64,000 nucleotides of DNA from Marinobacter sp. F4206 (GCF_019392195.1 NZ_JAHXKI010000002.1:186001-250000); one strand, 5' to 3'. Numbered from the stretch's first letter, positions 50,987 to 61,116 are shown. Notes: generated by a model not told the origin, from the letters alone. A program made the numbers and translations.

Positions 50987-52235
50987 TGAGCTGCTTGTCG
51001 ATGATCAGTTCCACCGGCGCCCCAGAACCCACGGCAACAGGTGCCTCGAGGCTCCCCTGCCAGTCACCCGCCTGGGCAATGGCATTCCCTGAACGGCTGA
51101 GGCGTGCCGTGACCATGACTTCCTCGGCACTGGAGATCTTCGCCTCGGGTGCCATCGATTTGCTGTCATCAAGACGCACCTCCGCCGGTAGCGCTCCGGC
51201 CGTCAGGCGCGTGATCGCCAGCGGCGGCCCACCGGCACCATCGACCCGACGGGCAAAGACAAACAGCGTGGTGTCAGCCGGCACCTGATCGCGGAATGCG
51301 TCCGAGATTGCGACCCGAACGGTCACCGCCGGACCGTCGGCCGCCGCCTGTTTCATGGCCGGTGGCTCCTCGCCCAACCGGTTGTACGCCTCGCGAATGC
51401 CGCCCTGAATGGACGCCAACTGCGGATGGTCCGGCGCAACTTTGCCGATGCGCTCCCAGTAACGAATCGCTTCGCGGTAATCCTGTTGACTGAAGGCGTG
51501 GATCCCCAGCAGTCCCAGAGCATTCACCTCATCGGGATTCAGGGCCCTGGCGGCCTCAATGGCGGCGGCTACGTCCTCTGTCATGGCGCCTTGACTGCGG
51601 TAAAACAGGGCTTGCGCCGCGAGCCCGAGGGCGACGGCACGTGCTCCGTCTTCCTCTACGCTGTCCGCCAGACGACGGAACGCCCAGGCTGCATCCTCGT
51701 ACCGTTCGAGCCGCATATAGCTTTGCCCGAGCATCGCCCAACCATCGGAATTGTCCGGGCTGGCCTCAAGCTTTTCCCGCAGTTGCTCGGCCAGCTCGTT
51801 CATCCGGGTCTGGCGCGCCGCGTCTGTATCCCCCATCTCCTGCATGGTGATGAACTGCTCCACCCGATCCATGGCGCCCCACTCCTGATAGAGCAGGAAA
51901 GTCGCAGCAGGCAACACAAGAATGGCCAGAAGGCCGACTGCCATCGCACTTTTCCGGCCGCTAACCAGGCGATCGGGGCCGATATTCTCCGGGAGATCGT
52001 CGAGCATGGCGCCCGCAAGCTCATCCTTCAGCTGACGGTAGTTTTCGTCATCAAGGATGCCGGCTTCGTATTCCGCATCCAGCTCTTTCATCCGGCTGCG
52101 GTAGGCCAGCAGGTTCTGGTTCCTGAGGTCGGCGCGCTCCCGTGCTCCCGTACTGTGGAACAGCACCGGATAGAGCACAAAGGCAAGGGCGAGAATGATG
52201 AGTACCGCTGCGGCAATCCAGAAGGTTTCGGTCAT
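50979..52235 (-). CDS. ccmI: Cytochrome c biogenesis protein CcmI
   Basis: The 418-residue protein has two N-terminal helices (about 5–22 and 95–113) flanking a cytoplasmic loop with a leucine-zipper-like segment, then periplasmic TPR repeats (about 165–290) and a C-terminal domain. CcmI chaperones apocytochrome c to the CcmFH haem ligation complex. It is the last gene of the ccm operon, 49 bases after ccmH. Confidence 0.92.
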   Translation of the reverse strand: MTETFWIAAAVLIILALAFVLYPVLFHSTGARERADLRNQNLLAYRSRMKELDAEYEAGILDDENYRQLKDELAGAMLDDLPENIGPDRLVSGRKSAMAVGLLAILVLPAATFLLYQEWGAMDRVEQFITMQEMGDTDAARQTRMNELAEQLREKLEASPDNSDGWAMLGQSYMRLERYEDAAWAFRRLADSVEEDGARAVALGLAAQALFYRSQGAMTEDVAAAIEAARALNPDEVNALGLLGIHAFSQQDYREAIRYWERIGKVAPDHPQLASIQGGIREAYNRLGEEPPAMKQAAADGPAVTVRVAISDAFRDQVPADTTLFVFARRVDGAGGPPLAITRLTAGALPAEVRLDDSKSMAPEAKISSAEEVMVTARLSRSGNAIAQAGDWQGSLEAPVAVGSGAPVELIIDKQLTD

Positions 52236-52284
52236 GAAGCTATCGTCACAGGTTCAGTCATGGGTGCAGCAGAGAAGCGCTGAC

Positions 52285-52764
52285 TCAGGCGCGTGTGTCC
52301 TGGTCATTCTCTGCAAGAATCTTTTCCACTCGGGCTTTTTCTTCGGTGGTCAGTGCAGTCGCCTGGGCGGTGCCGCGCCGGGATCGGATCACCACGACGG
52401 CGACCATCAGCAGCCCGCCCAGCACTGCTATGGCGGGCGTTGCCCAAAGCAGGATAGTGCGCTTTTCCACTTCAGGTTTGTAAAGGATGAACTCGCCGAA
52501 CCGTGCGACCAGTGCATCCATAATCTCCCTGTCGCTGGCGCCCTCGCCCATCATCCGATACACCTCCGCTCGCATGTCCTTGGAGATCGGCGCATTCGAA
52601 TCGGCAATGTTCTGGTTCTGGCACTTCGGGCAACGCAGCTCCTCAATCAGGTTCTGAAATCGCTGCTCCTGCTCCACGGAACCAAAATCATAGACATCCG
52701 CCACGTCTGCGGTCACCACTGCTGACAGAGACGCCAGCAGCAAGACAAATAGAAGATGCCTCAT
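52285..52764 (-). CDS. ccmH: Cytochrome c maturation protein CcmH
   Basis: The 159-residue thiol oxidoreductase has a signal peptide, the redox motif LRCPKCQNQNI (CxxC) and a C-terminal membrane helix (about 103–123). It reduces apocytochrome c cysteines with CcmG and assists haem ligation. The ATG at 52764 shares one base with the ccmG stop (TGATG). Confidence 0.95.
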   Translation of the reverse strand: MRHLLFVLLLASLSAVVTADVADVYDFGSVEQEQRFQNLIEELRCPKCQNQNIADSNAPISKDMRAEVYRMMGEGASDREIMDALVARFGEFILYKPEVEKRTILLWATPAIAVLGGLLMVAVVVIRSRRGTAQATALTTEEKARVEKILAENDQDTRA

Positions 52765-53300
52765 CAACCGTTCCCCCGGGCGTCGTTAATCGCCGGGAGC
52801 AGGGTTTCCTGCCATACCTTCTCATTGACCACTCCAACGTGGCGGTACCGAACCACGCCTGACGCATCGATCACAAACGTCTCCGGTGCTCCGTAGACTC
52901 CCAGATCAAACCCCAGGGTTCCCTTCGGGTCGTATATGGTGGTGCTGTAGGGATTCCCGAGGCGTTCCAGCCAGACCAGCGCGTCTGCCCGATTGTCCTT
53001 GTAATTCAGACCAACAATGGAGACGCCCTTATCACGGGCCAGCCGCATGAGGTCATCGTGTTCGTCACGACAGGCCGGGCACCATGTGCCCCAGACGTTC
53101 AGCAGCTGCACTTGTCCACGGAGCAGGCTCTCGTCCAGCTCTGCCTCCGGGTTGTTGAGGTCCTTCAGGCTGAAGGCCGGCACCGGCTTGCCGATCAGGG
53201 CCGATTCCAGTTTGGTTGGATCCTTGCCGATCCCGGCGAACAGGACAACCCCCAGCACAACCGCAATCAGCAGGGGAAGGAACAGAAAAAACCGCTTCAT
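52764..53300 (-). CDS. ccmG: Thiol:disulfide interchange protein CcmG/DsbE
   Basis: The 178-residue periplasmic thioredoxin-fold protein is tethered by an N-terminal helix. The active site is WGTWCPACRDE and the cis-Pro region is YGAPETF, as in CcmG. It passes electrons from DsbD to CcmH and apocytochrome c. It overlaps ccmF by four bases. Confidence 0.96.
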   Translation of the reverse strand: MKRFFLFLPLLIAVVLGVVLFAGIGKDPTKLESALIGKPVPAFSLKDLNNPEAELDESLLRGQVQLLNVWGTWCPACRDEHDDLMRLARDKGVSIVGLNYKDNRADALVWLERLGNPYSTTIYDPKGTLGFDLGVYGAPETFVIDASGVVRYRHVGVVNEKVWQETLLPAINDARGNG

Positions 53301-55300
53301 GATAAAGCTCCAGCAGGATCATCAGAGTGACCAGCGTTATCTCCGCGAGCACGCTCCCCTGCTCCGGCCCGCTCACGGATACGGTAACGACGGTCGGAAA
53401 TCGCAAGGAATCCACCCGCAGCCATGAACAGCGAGCCCAACCAGAGCCAGCGAACTAGGGGCTTATACTGGAGCCGGATAGCCCAGGCGTCGTCCGAAAT
53501 GCGCTCACCAATGGCAACGAAAATGTCCCGGAACAGCCCGGCGTCGATATCCGCCTCGGTCATGACACTCATACCCACCGAGTACTGCCGTTTCTCCGGA
53601 TGCAGGTCGGCGATCCGCTCGCCATCGAGGATTACGTCAAAGCTGCCGTATTGCGCGGTGAAATTGGGACCTCGGCGCTCGCCAATCTCGCGAAAGACGA
53701 ACTGGTAGTCACCCACCGTGGCGACATCGCCCGGAACCATCCGGACATCCCGCTCGATTCCGTAATTGGACACCACCGTGGCACCGGCCATGGTGATCGC
53801 CAGCCCAAGGTGACCGAGGACCATGCCGTAGTAACTACGGGACTGGCGCTTCAGCCCGTGGATCCGGCCCTTGCGGGACGAGGATTTTTCCCAGAGATCC
53901 CAGAATGTGGCTACTGCTACCCACATGGCGGAAAAGATTCCGGCGAACGCCCAGGGGGTGAAGCCGCCATAGCCGATCAGGACGGCGGTGCTTGCCACGA
54001 GGCTGATCGCCAGTGGCCACAGCAGCTTGCGCCCCAGCCAGCCGCCGTCGGTCTTTTTCCAGCGCGAGAAGATGCCGGTGCCGAGCAGTAGACCAGTGGC
54101 GACCGCCAGCGGGCTGAAGGTGAGGTTGAAGAAGGGCTCGCCGATGGACAGCTTGCCCATCTCGAGATAATCCAGCACCAGCGGATACAACGTTCCCACC
54201 GCGACCAGAAGAGTGGCCGAGACCAGCAGCACATTGTTCAGCAGCAGGAAAATTTCCCGCGACAGCGAACCGTAACGGGCCCGGACGTGGACCACAGGCG
54301 CACGAAAGGCATACAGGGTCAGGCTGGCGATCACGGTGATTGCCAGCAGGGCCAGCAGGAACACGCCGCGCTCGGGGTCCGAGGCAAAGGCGTGTACCGA
54401 GGTCAGGACGCCGGAGCGCACCAGGAAGGTTCCCAGCAAACTGAGTGAGAATGTGACGATCGCGAGCAGCACCGTCCAGCTTTTGAACACACCGCGTTTC
54501 TCAGTCACGGCCAACGAATGCATCAACGCGGTTCCCGAAAGCCAGGGCAGGAGCGAGGCATTTTCGACCGGATCCCAGAACCACCAGCCGCCCCAGCCCA
54601 GCTCGTAGTAGGCCCACCAGCTGCCCAGGGCAATACCCACGGAAAGGAAGGCCCAGGCAACGGTTGTCCAGGGGCGCGACCAGCGGGCCCATGCCGCATC
54701 CAGGCGACCATTGATCAACGCGGCAATGGCAAAGGCAAACGCTACAGAGAAACCGACATACCCCATGTACAGCATGGGCGGATGCACAATCAGGCCAAAG
54801 TCCTGCAGCAGCGGATTCAGGTCGGCGCCGTCAGCCGGAATGTTCGGCAACAGTCGGTCAAATGGATTGGAGGTGATAATGATAAACAGAAGAAAGCCAA
54901 CGGCGACCATGCCCAGAATCGACAAAACCTGGGAGATCATCACCGCGGGCAGGCGCCGGCTGAACACCGCCACGGCCAGAGTCCAGCCTGCGAGCATCAG
55001 TATCCACAACAGCAACGACCCTTCATGGCCGCCCCAGACCGCACTGAACTTGAAGTACCAGGGCAGCAGGCTGTTGCTGTTATTGGCCACGTAGGCGACA
55101 GAGAAATCATCGGTCAGGAAGGCATGGGTCAGTACCGCGAACGCCAGCGCGGTAAAGACAAACATGCCGGTCGCCAGAGGGCGGGCAAAGGCCTGGAGAT
55201 TGTCCCGCCCGGCAATAGAACCCGCCAGGGGTACTACGGAAAGGAGCACTGCCAGCAACAGCGCGAGAATCAGTGCAAGCTGTCCGAGTTCCGGATACAT
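53297..55300 (-). CDS. ccmF: Haem lyase subunit CcmF
   Basis: The 667-residue polytopic protein (about 15 helices) carries the tryptophan-rich haem-handling motif WGGWWFWDPVENASLLPWL and conserved periplasmic histidines (for example in LLQDFGLIVHPPMLYMGY). With CcmH and CcmI it attaches haem from CcmE to apocytochrome c. It lies 38 bases after ccmE. Confidence 0.97.
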   Translation of the reverse strand: MYPELGQLALILALLLAVLLSVVPLAGSIAGRDNLQAFARPLATGMFVFTALAFAVLTHAFLTDDFSVAYVANNSNSLLPWYFKFSAVWGGHEGSLLLWILMLAGWTLAVAVFSRRLPAVMISQVLSILGMVAVGFLLFIIITSNPFDRLLPNIPADGADLNPLLQDFGLIVHPPMLYMGYVGFSVAFAFAIAALINGRLDAAWARWSRPWTTVAWAFLSVGIALGSWWAYYELGWGGWWFWDPVENASLLPWLSGTALMHSLAVTEKRGVFKSWTVLLAIVTFSLSLLGTFLVRSGVLTSVHAFASDPERGVFLLALLAITVIASLTLYAFRAPVVHVRARYGSLSREIFLLLNNVLLVSATLLVAVGTLYPLVLDYLEMGKLSIGEPFFNLTFSPLAVATGLLLGTGIFSRWKKTDGGWLGRKLLWPLAISLVASTAVLIGYGGFTPWAFAGIFSAMWVAVATFWDLWEKSSSRKGRIHGLKRQSRSYYGMVLGHLGLAITMAGATVVSNYGIERDVRMVPGDVATVGDYQFVFREIGERRGPNFTAQYGSFDVILDGERIADLHPEKRQYSVGMSVMTEADIDAGLFRDIFVAIGERISDDAWAIRLQYKPLVRWLWLGSLFMAAGGFLAISDRRYRIRERAGAGERARGDNAGHSDDPAGALS

Positions 55301-55338
55301 CTAAGCCCTCCAGCCAACCGGCTGTTCATGTGTGGTGA

Positions 55339-55809
55339 TCAGTAAGCGGCGGCGTCTCCAGCCTGGCCCGACTCTTTCTGGTTCTTCGCCGACTTCGCCA
55401 AAGCATCTGCCACCTCGGGTGGCATGTAATTTTCGTCGTGTTTGGCCAACACCTGATCCGCGACAAAGCGACCCTCCGCGTTCAGCTGCCCCATGGCAAC
55501 AACACCCTGCCCCTCGGCAAACAGATCCGGCAGAATGCCGACATACTCAACCGGAACCGACGCGTTGAAGTCGGTCACCCGGAACTCCACTTTCAGACTG
55601 TTCGGGTCGCGTACCACCGAACCTTCCTCAACCATGCCGCCGGCTCGAATTCGCACTTCTACCGGCGCCTCGCCCGCAGAAATCTGACTCGGATCGTAGA
55701 ACAGATTGATGTTCTGGCGCAGTGCGTAGGTGGTCAGACCTACCGCGACGGCAATACCGGCCATCAGGAATAGAACAATGGTCAGCCGTTTTTTACGGAT
55801 CGGGTGCAT
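55339..55809 (-). CDS. ccmE: Haem chaperone CcmE
   Basis: The 156-residue protein has an N-terminal helix (about 9–28) and a periplasmic beta-barrel domain. The haem-binding histidine is in [12 protein letters not shown] near residue 125. It accepts haem from CcmC and delivers it to CcmF. Confidence 0.97.
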   Translation of the reverse strand: MHPIRKKRLTIVLFLMAGIAVAVGLTTYALRQNINLFYDPSQISAGEAPVEVRIRAGGMVEEGSVVRDPNSLKVEFRVTDFNASVPVEYVGILPDLFAEGQGVVAMGQLNAEGRFVADQVLAKHDENYMPPEVADALAKSAKNQKESGQAGDAAAY

Positions 55810-55823
55810 TCGGTACCTGCTCT

Positions 55824-56060
55824 TCAGTCTTGGGAAACGTTAACTCGGGTGAACGTGGCCGATGCGCGGTTAGCAGCGCCACCGTCATTCGCCTCAAGGG
55901 ATTCATACTGCCGACGGCAGGACTCGATGACCGCCCGACGGCGCCGCAGCGACCAGACCATCATCGCCGCCATAAGCACAAAAAAGGCACCGTAACAGGT
56001 CCACACATATGGGCCGTGGCCCTCCATCGAGAGAAACGCGGCAAAGGATTCAAACGCCAT
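55824..56060 (-). CDS. ccmD: Haem exporter protein CcmD
   Basis: The 78-residue protein has one membrane helix (about 17–38) followed by the basic RRRR stretch typical of CcmD, which releases holo-CcmE from CcmABC. The tail is longer than in the E. coli protein. The ATG at 56060 has GGGGAGAA nine bases upstream and lies three bases beyond the ccmC stop. Confidence 0.9.
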   Translation of the reverse strand: MAFESFAAFLSMEGHGPYVWTCYGAFFVLMAAMMVWSLRRRRAVIESCRRQYESLEANDGGAANRASATFTRVNVSQD

Positions 56061-56063
56061 CAA

Positions 56064-56807
56064 TCAGGTTCTCCCCGCCATAACATACTCTTTGACCCAC
56101 CTCGTGCGTTGCTCACGGACCAGTATCTCCGTCTGCATGCGCAGGCAGGCGAACCAGCCAAAAATCAGATACAAACCCAGCACCGACAACAACAGCGGAA
56201 CCCACATTTCTGCCGGCATGGAGGGCTTTTCCGTGAGTTTGAAGGTTGCCGGCTGGTGCAGTGTATTCCACCATTCCACGGAGTACTTGATGATAGGGAT
56301 ATTCACCACCCCGACCAACACCAGAACAGCCACCGCCCGGGCGGCGGATTTTTCATCATTGATGGCTCGATCCAGGGCGATCACCCCCCCATAGAGAAAC
56401 AGAAGGATCAGCATGGATGTCAGCCGGGCGTCCCAGATCCACCAGGTTCCCCAGGTTGGCTTGCCCCAGACGGCGCCGGTGAAAAGCGCGAGGAAGGTCA
56501 GCATCAGGCCAACAGGAGCCACCGCCTTGACAAAGACATCGGCCAGCTTCATGCGCCAAACCAGCGTCACCACTGCGGCGACCGCCATCATGATGTACAC
56601 CGACTGCGCAAGAAACGCCGTTGGCACATGAATGAAAATGATCCGGTAGCTGTTTCCCTGAAGGTAGTCCTGTGGCGCAAATCCCAGCCCCCATACAACA
56701 CCCGCCACCAATAACAGACTGCCACCGGCCAACAGCCAGGGCATTAACCGGGTTGCAATCCCGAAGAACCATTTGGGTGAGCCCAGTTTATGAAAAATCT
56801 GCCACAT
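56064..56807 (-). CDS. ccmC: Haem transporter CcmC
   Basis: The 247-residue six-helix protein has the WWD motif [13 protein letters not shown] and the flanking histidines in FIHVPTAF and the late [12 protein letters not shown]. It presents haem to CcmE in the periplasm. Confidence 0.97.
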   Translation of the reverse strand: MWQIFHKLGSPKWFFGIATRLMPWLLAGGSLLLVAGVVWGLGFAPQDYLQGNSYRIIFIHVPTAFLAQSVYIMMAVAAVVTLVWRMKLADVFVKAVAPVGLMLTFLALFTGAVWGKPTWGTWWIWDARLTSMLILLFLYGGVIALDRAINDEKSAARAVAVLVLVGVVNIPIIKYSVEWWNTLHQPATFKLTEKPSMPAEMWVPLLLSVLGLYLIFGWFACLRMQTEILVREQRTRWVKEYVMAGRT

Positions 56808-56840
56808 CAGATGGATACCCTAACAATCATCAACATCGTC

Positions 56841-57566
56841 CTAGCTGTTTGACAGGCTGATTCTCAATGCCGCCGAGGCTGCAAACGGTGCCAGCGTAAT
56901 CGACAGAACCAGAAACGCCCCCATTAGTGCCACGTAAGCGCCAACCGGCGCGCCCTCGGTGGCCGCTGCCACGGTACCTGTACCAAAAATCAGGACCGGA
57001 ATGTACAGCGGAATGATCAGCAAGGACAAGAGCACGCCCGCCGACCGCAAGCCCAGGGTCAATGCTGCACCGATGGATCCGATCAGACTCAGCACCGGTG
57101 TGCCAATCAGCAGCGTTAGACACAAAACTGCTATGGAGTTCCCTTCCAGATGCACCATGACCCCAAGAACCGGGGCCAGAAGAACCAGCGGCAATCCGGT
57201 CAGTGTCCAGTGCGCCAGCGTTTTCGCCAGCACCAGCAAGAACAGAGGTTGCGGCTGTAGTACCAACTGCTCAAGCGTGCCGTCATCAAAATCGTGGCGG
57301 AACAGGTGATCCAGCGATAACAACACTGACAGCAACGCCGCTACCCACAGAATACCTGCACCGGCCTCCCGCAGGAATGACACTTCCGGGCTAACACCAA
57401 GGGGGAAGAGCGTCACCACCATCACGAAAAACAGCAGCGGGTTGAGCAAATCCTGACGCTGCCGGAAAGCCACCTTCATATCGCGACTGAACACGGCCTT
57501 CATGGCGGCAAAACTGCCGACCCCGGAACTCAATGGTTTGATCACCGGGCGGGCTTCAGCGTTCAT
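56841..57566 (-). CDS. ccmB: Haem exporter permease CcmB
   Basis: The 241-residue ABC permease has six hydrophobic helices and the family start pattern AVFSRDMKVAFRQRQDLLNPLLFF, given here by AVFSRDMKVAFRQ. A short extra N-terminal stretch of about 20 residues precedes it. It pairs with CcmA; the genes overlap by 11 bases. Confidence 0.95.
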   Translation of the reverse strand: MNAEARPVIKPLSSGVGSFAAMKAVFSRDMKVAFRQRQDLLNPLLFFVMVVTLFPLGVSPEVSFLREAGAGILWVAALLSVLLSLDHLFRHDFDDGTLEQLVLQPQPLFLLVLAKTLAHWTLTGLPLVLLAPVLGVMVHLEGNSIAVLCLTLLIGTPVLSLIGSIGAALTLGLRSAGVLLSLLIIPLYIPVLIFGTGTVAAATEGAPVGAYVALMGAFLVLSITLAPFAASAALRISLSNS

Positions 57567-58194
57567 GGTGCACCCCCTCGCCCAGGACTATTCTCTGCAT
57601 GCCTGGCAATTGCAGATCGTGGTGGGTGGTAACGACAACGGCTCCGCCCTCCTCCGCGCGATGCTGTAGCAAGGTTTCAATGGCACTCACGCCATCTGCA
57701 TCGATAGCAGTGAAAACCTCATCCAGTAACCACAACGGTTCGTCGGCAATCAGCAGGCGTGCGAGCGCAACCCGGCGTTGTTGTCCGGCTGACAGCTTCC
57801 GGCAGGGAACATCCTGAAAGCCGTCGAGGCCGGTGCCGGCCAGCGCCTGGTGCAAAACCGTATCGGTCACCGGACGGCGGGGCGCCATCAGCGCCCGCAG
57901 GTTCTCCATTGGGGTCAGCAAGGCCTTGATACCGGGCCGGTGCCCCAGATAAAGCATGTTACGAAGAAATTCTTCCCGGTGGGTTACTCGCGACCGCCCA
58001 CGCCAGAGCAATTCCCCCGACCAGGCATCATTGAGCCCCGCCAGGATTCGTAGCAGTGTGGTTTTGCCGGTGCCATTGGCACCCTCGACACGGGTTACCG
58101 TACCGGGCAGTATGGAAAACGAAAGGTCGCGGAAGAGTATCCGCTCATCTCGTTCACACTGCAGATTGGCAGCCTGTAGTAACGGCTCAGACAT
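57556..58194 (-). CDS. ccmA: Haem exporter ATPase CcmA
   Basis: The 212-residue ABC ATPase has Walker A GANGTGKTT, signature LSAGQQRRVALARLL, Walker B PLWLLDEVF and the switch His in TTHHD. It powers release of holo-CcmE from CcmC. The start at 58194 (MSEPLLQAANL) matches the family length; the longer frame to 58278 adds Cys/Arg-rich unconserved residues. It heads the ccm operon and is divergent from the FliK-like gene. Confidence 0.95.
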   Translation of the reverse strand: MSEPLLQAANLQCERDERILFRDLSFSILPGTVTRVEGANGTGKTTLLRILAGLNDAWSGELLWRGRSRVTHREEFLRNMLYLGHRPGIKALLTPMENLRALMAPRRPVTDTVLHQALAGTGLDGFQDVPCRKLSAGQQRRVALARLLIADEPLWLLDEVFTAIDADGVSAIETLLQHRAEEGGAVVVTTHHDLQLPGMQRIVLGEGVHHER

Positions 58195-58301
58195 CAGGGC
58201 CCCGTAACCAGGACGATGCACGCACATACGGCATCGGGTGCATTCAAGACTGACACGGCGGGTGCAGACATTATTCACGGCAAGACTCGCCGGCGCGGCG
58301 T

Positions 58302-58307
58302 ATTATA
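58302..58307 (-). promoter_or_regulatory. Candidate -10 element for the ccm operon
   Basis: A perfect TATAAT on the minus strand lies 107 bases before ccmA, with no clear -35. The same AT island (TATTATAACG) could serve the divergent FliK-like gene. Confidence 0.25.
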
Positions 58308-58354
58308 ACGAAAGCGTTTACGGATTACTCTTGTCCAACATCAAATCGATAACG

Positions 58355-59710
58355 ATGAAACTACCGACCGGCCAACAGCCCCCCCAACCTTCCGGGCAAA
58401 CTCCGATCTCGCCGACCCGAGCGGCTCCGCCCTCTGCATCGGGGCCGGACGGTTTGCCACCATCGGCCCGCCAACAGCTGGAGGCGCTGCAGCTGGCTAA
58501 CCGGCAGACCACACTGGCACGGGTTGCGGAAATCATCAATCGCCAGGGCAACCCATCGTCCGAGGTGCTGTTGGACGTGCGGGGAAAGTCATTGCTGGTC
58601 GAGGCCGCCATTGGCAATACCAGGCTGGAGACAGGCGACTGGGTCAAAGTCATGCGGGCCGGCAACGAGCTCCAGTTGATGGGCAAACTGGCACCGGCAC
58701 AGGAAGTGGGAATCGCACGGGCTCTGGTCCAGCACATGCCCTGGCAACAGAACCTGGAGGGCGGACTTACGAAGCTGCTGGCCAGCCTGACCCAGGGGCT
58801 AAAGCCGGATCCCGCTCCCGGCCAGCTGCCCTCAGCCAGAGCGCCCCAGCCGCTACCAGAGGCCGCCCGACAGAGCATCCAGCAGATGTTAACCCGCCTC
58901 CCCTCTAGCACCAGCCTCTCCCCCGGCAGTGGCAATCAGGAGCAGCCGCTTCAACAGATCAAACAATGGATTGCCGAAAGCGGCCTGTTTGCCGAATCAA
59001 GGCTGACTCAGACACCCTCCGCCACATTGCCGGACCTGAAACTGGCACTAGGGCGCGTCATTACGGCGCTGCTGGCCCAACAAGGCAACGGGCCGGAACA
59101 CTTCAGCCGCCTGACACCACTGGCCAGCCCGGAACTCGTGCAGGCTCCGTTGCAATTCCCCCAACCCGTAGGCCAGGCATCGTCACCGTCCTCCACCAAC
59201 GAACCCACCACCGTGGGTCAGATGCTCAGGCTCCTGGCCGGCATGTTGAACCGCATAACCGTAAACCAGCTCCACAGTCAGGTGCTGACAGCACGGGCCG
59301 GTGGTGACGCACCCGCGCCTGTATCCACAACCCTGCTGGAATTGCCCTGGGTTACCCCGCAGAATGAACCTCGGGTTGCGCAGTTGCGCCTCGAACAGTA
59401 TCCGGAAGACCAAAGAACGACGGGACAACAACACAAAACCGCTGCCCGTGAGTGGCGACTCTCGCTGGCCATGGACCTGGATGAAGCCGGCCCCCTGCAC
59501 TTTGATGTCGCATTGCGTCAGCAATCGGTCAGCGCCCGGGTCTGGGCCGAGAAACAGAGCACGCTGCGCCAGGTCAACGAGGAATTGCCCCTGCTGAGGC
59601 GCAGCCTGACCGACCTGGGCCTGGAAGTGACCGACCTGGAATGTCGACGGGGCAGCCCACAGGGGGCAGCCACACGCCTGGAGCACAGACTGGTGGACAC
59701 AAGAGCATGA
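58355..59710 (+). CDS. FliK-like flagellar hook-length control protein
   Basis: The 451-residue protein has a long Pro/Gln/Ser-rich, low-complexity N-terminal region and a C-terminal domain (about 360–440) with the FliK pattern PLHFDVALRQQSVSARVWAE..LLRRSLTDLGLEVTDLEC. FliK measures hook length and switches the FlhB export gate. The partner FhlB follows with a four-base overlap. A second copy separate from the main flagellar cluster is likely, so it may be a paralogue. The start is uncertain: ATG 58355 lacks a ribosome-binding site and TTG 58331 is an alternative. Confidence 0.75.
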   Translation: MKLPTGQQPPQPSGQTPISPTRAAPPSASGPDGLPPSARQQLEALQLANRQTTLARVAEIINRQGNPSSEVLLDVRGKSLLVEAAIGNTRLETGDWVKVMRAGNELQLMGKLAPAQEVGIARALVQHMPWQQNLEGGLTKLLASLTQGLKPDPAPGQLPSARAPQPLPEAARQSIQQMLTRLPSSTSLSPGSGNQEQPLQQIKQWIAESGLFAESRLTQTPSATLPDLKLALGRVITALLAQQGNGPEHFSRLTPLASPELVQAPLQFPQPVGQASSPSSTNEPTTVGQMLRLLAGMLNRITVNQLHSQVLTARAGGDAPAPVSTTLLELPWVTPQNEPRVAQLRLEQYPEDQRTTGQQHKTAAREWRLSLAMDLDEAGPLHFDVALRQQSVSARVWAEKQSTLRQVNEELPLLRRSLTDLGLEVTDLECRRGSPQGAATRLEHRLVDTRA

Positions 59711-60027
59711 CCGAGCGAACGTCTGGGCAGAACTCAAACGCGGCCGTCGCACTGAAGTATGATGGCGAACAGGCACCGATCATTGCCGCAACCGGGACGC
59801 ACGAACTGGCGGAGGAGATTATTCGGATAGCACGGGAACACGATGTCCCGCTTTATGAGAATGCCGAACTGGCCAGCATTCTGGCGCGACTCTCGCTGAA
59901 TGAGGAAATTCCGGAGAGCCTGTATCGGGTTATCGCCGAAATTCTGGCTTTCGCCTTTCACATTCGCGGACGCACACCGGACGACGTACGCTCCGGCTCG
60001 CCCCAGGCCGAATCACCGAATCAGTGA
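59707..60027 (+). CDS. FlhB C-terminal domain homologue (FhlB)
   Basis: The 106-residue protein equals the cytoplasmic domain of the flagellar export switch FlhB: AVALKYDGEQAPIIAATG, then IIRIAREHDVPLYENAELASIL and LYRVIAEILAF. FlhB has NPTH at the autocleavage site; here the protein starts after that point, so it resembles the cleaved C-terminal half. In some bacteria FhlB can replace part of FlhB. It is coupled to the FliK-like gene and its end overlaps the convergent AAA ATPase gene by 15 bases. Confidence 0.88.
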   Translation: MTERTSGQNSNAAVALKYDGEQAPIIAATGTHELAEEIIRIAREHDVPLYENAELASILARLSLNEEIPESLYRVIAEILAFAFHIRGRTPDDVRSGSPQAESPNQ

Positions 60028-61116
60028 GCGCATGGCCCAGGCCTGCTCCCAGTTCGCCCCTTTGCGGTAGGCAACCGTTGTCTCGAAATAGTGGCGCAGA
60101 CGCCGCCGGTCCTCGGGCTGGTCCTTAAGGGCAGAACCCACAATGTGGTGCATCAGTTGCTCAATGGTTGTCACGGACCCGCTGTAGTACCAGGCATTCA
60201 GACTGGCCGCATGAGCCACGGAAACCGCTTCTGCCGTCGACAGCGCGGCACCAGCCAACCTGTCGGTACTGCGGCCATCAAGTGTCTGCCCGTTCCTTAA
60301 TTCATGGAACATGGTGACCAACACCTCGATAACGGATTCCTCCAGCTCAACATCAACTCCAGCCCTGGTATTTGCCTTGTGCACTTCCCGGAGAACCACC
60401 GCCATTTCATCAGACAGACTCCGAATCGGAGGTATCTCCTCAAAGTCCATACGCCGCTTCAGCGCTGCGCTCATTCGATGCACGCCTTCATCAACGCTGT
60501 TGGAGGTAGCAACGACATTGAAGCCCTCCCGTGCAAACACAACGCCCTCCTCACCGGTCAGTTCGGGAATGACCGCTACCCGGTCAGACAGGAGCGACAA
60601 CAGCGCGTCCTGGAGAGTCTGCGGGCAACGCGCGATCTCTTCAAAACGGACAATCCGCCCTTCCATCATGCCCCGCAGAAGGGGGCTGGGCACCAACGCT
60701 TTTCGCGTTGGACCCTCTGAACGGAGAACGGCATCGTTCCAGGTATACAGGAGTTGACCGATATGACTGACAGCTCCCCCCTGAAGGGTCAGGATTGAGT
60801 CTCCCGAAATAGCCGCGGACAACAGTTCCGATAGCCAGGATTTTGCGGTACCGGGCTCACCAACCAGCAAGCATCCTCGGCTGGTGCACAGGGAAATGAT
60901 GATACGGACGACCATGGCCCTGTCTGCAACAAACTTCTGTTCTATCCCCAGGTTCGCGTCGCCCATGACAAACTTCTCGACTGCCCGGGGTGACATCTGC
61001 CAGCCGGGCGGAACCGGCCCCGGATCCGCATCAACCAGCCTTCGAAGCTCATCCGCGTAGATGACTTCCACAGGCTCTCGCTGAGCGGCTCTCCGCCGTT
61101 GCTCCTGTCGTCTCAT
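60013..61116 (-). CDS. MoxR-type AAA ATPase coupled to a secretion ATPase
   Basis: The 367-residue AAA ATPase has Walker A GEPGTAKS (86–93), Walker B-like GRIVRFEEIAR (153–163, with FEE in place of the usual DE), sensor 1 NVVATSNSVDEGVHR with the arginines of ALKRRMDF, and a helical lid. It is closest in layout to the MoxR/YehL group but has no VWA partner nearby. It begins four bases inside the end of the GspE-type gene (ATGA), so the two products are probably made together. The role is unknown. The N-terminal 15 residues are strongly basic. Confidence 0.85.
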   Translation of the reverse strand: MRRQEQRRRAAQREPVEVIYADELRRLVDADPGPVPPGWQMSPRAVEKFVMGDANLGIEQKFVADRAMVVRIIISLCTSRGCLLVGEPGTAKSWLSELLSAAISGDSILTLQGGAVSHIGQLLYTWNDAVLRSEGPTRKALVPSPLLRGMMEGRIVRFEEIARCPQTLQDALLSLLSDRVAVIPELTGEEGVVFAREGFNVVATSNSVDEGVHRMSAALKRRMDFEEIPPIRSLSDEMAVVLREVHKANTRAGVDVELEESVIEVLVTMFHELRNGQTLDGRSTDRLAGAALSTAEAVSVAHAASLNAWYYSGSVTTIEQLMHHIVGSALKDQPEDRRRLRHYFETTVAYRKGANWEQAWAMRSLIR

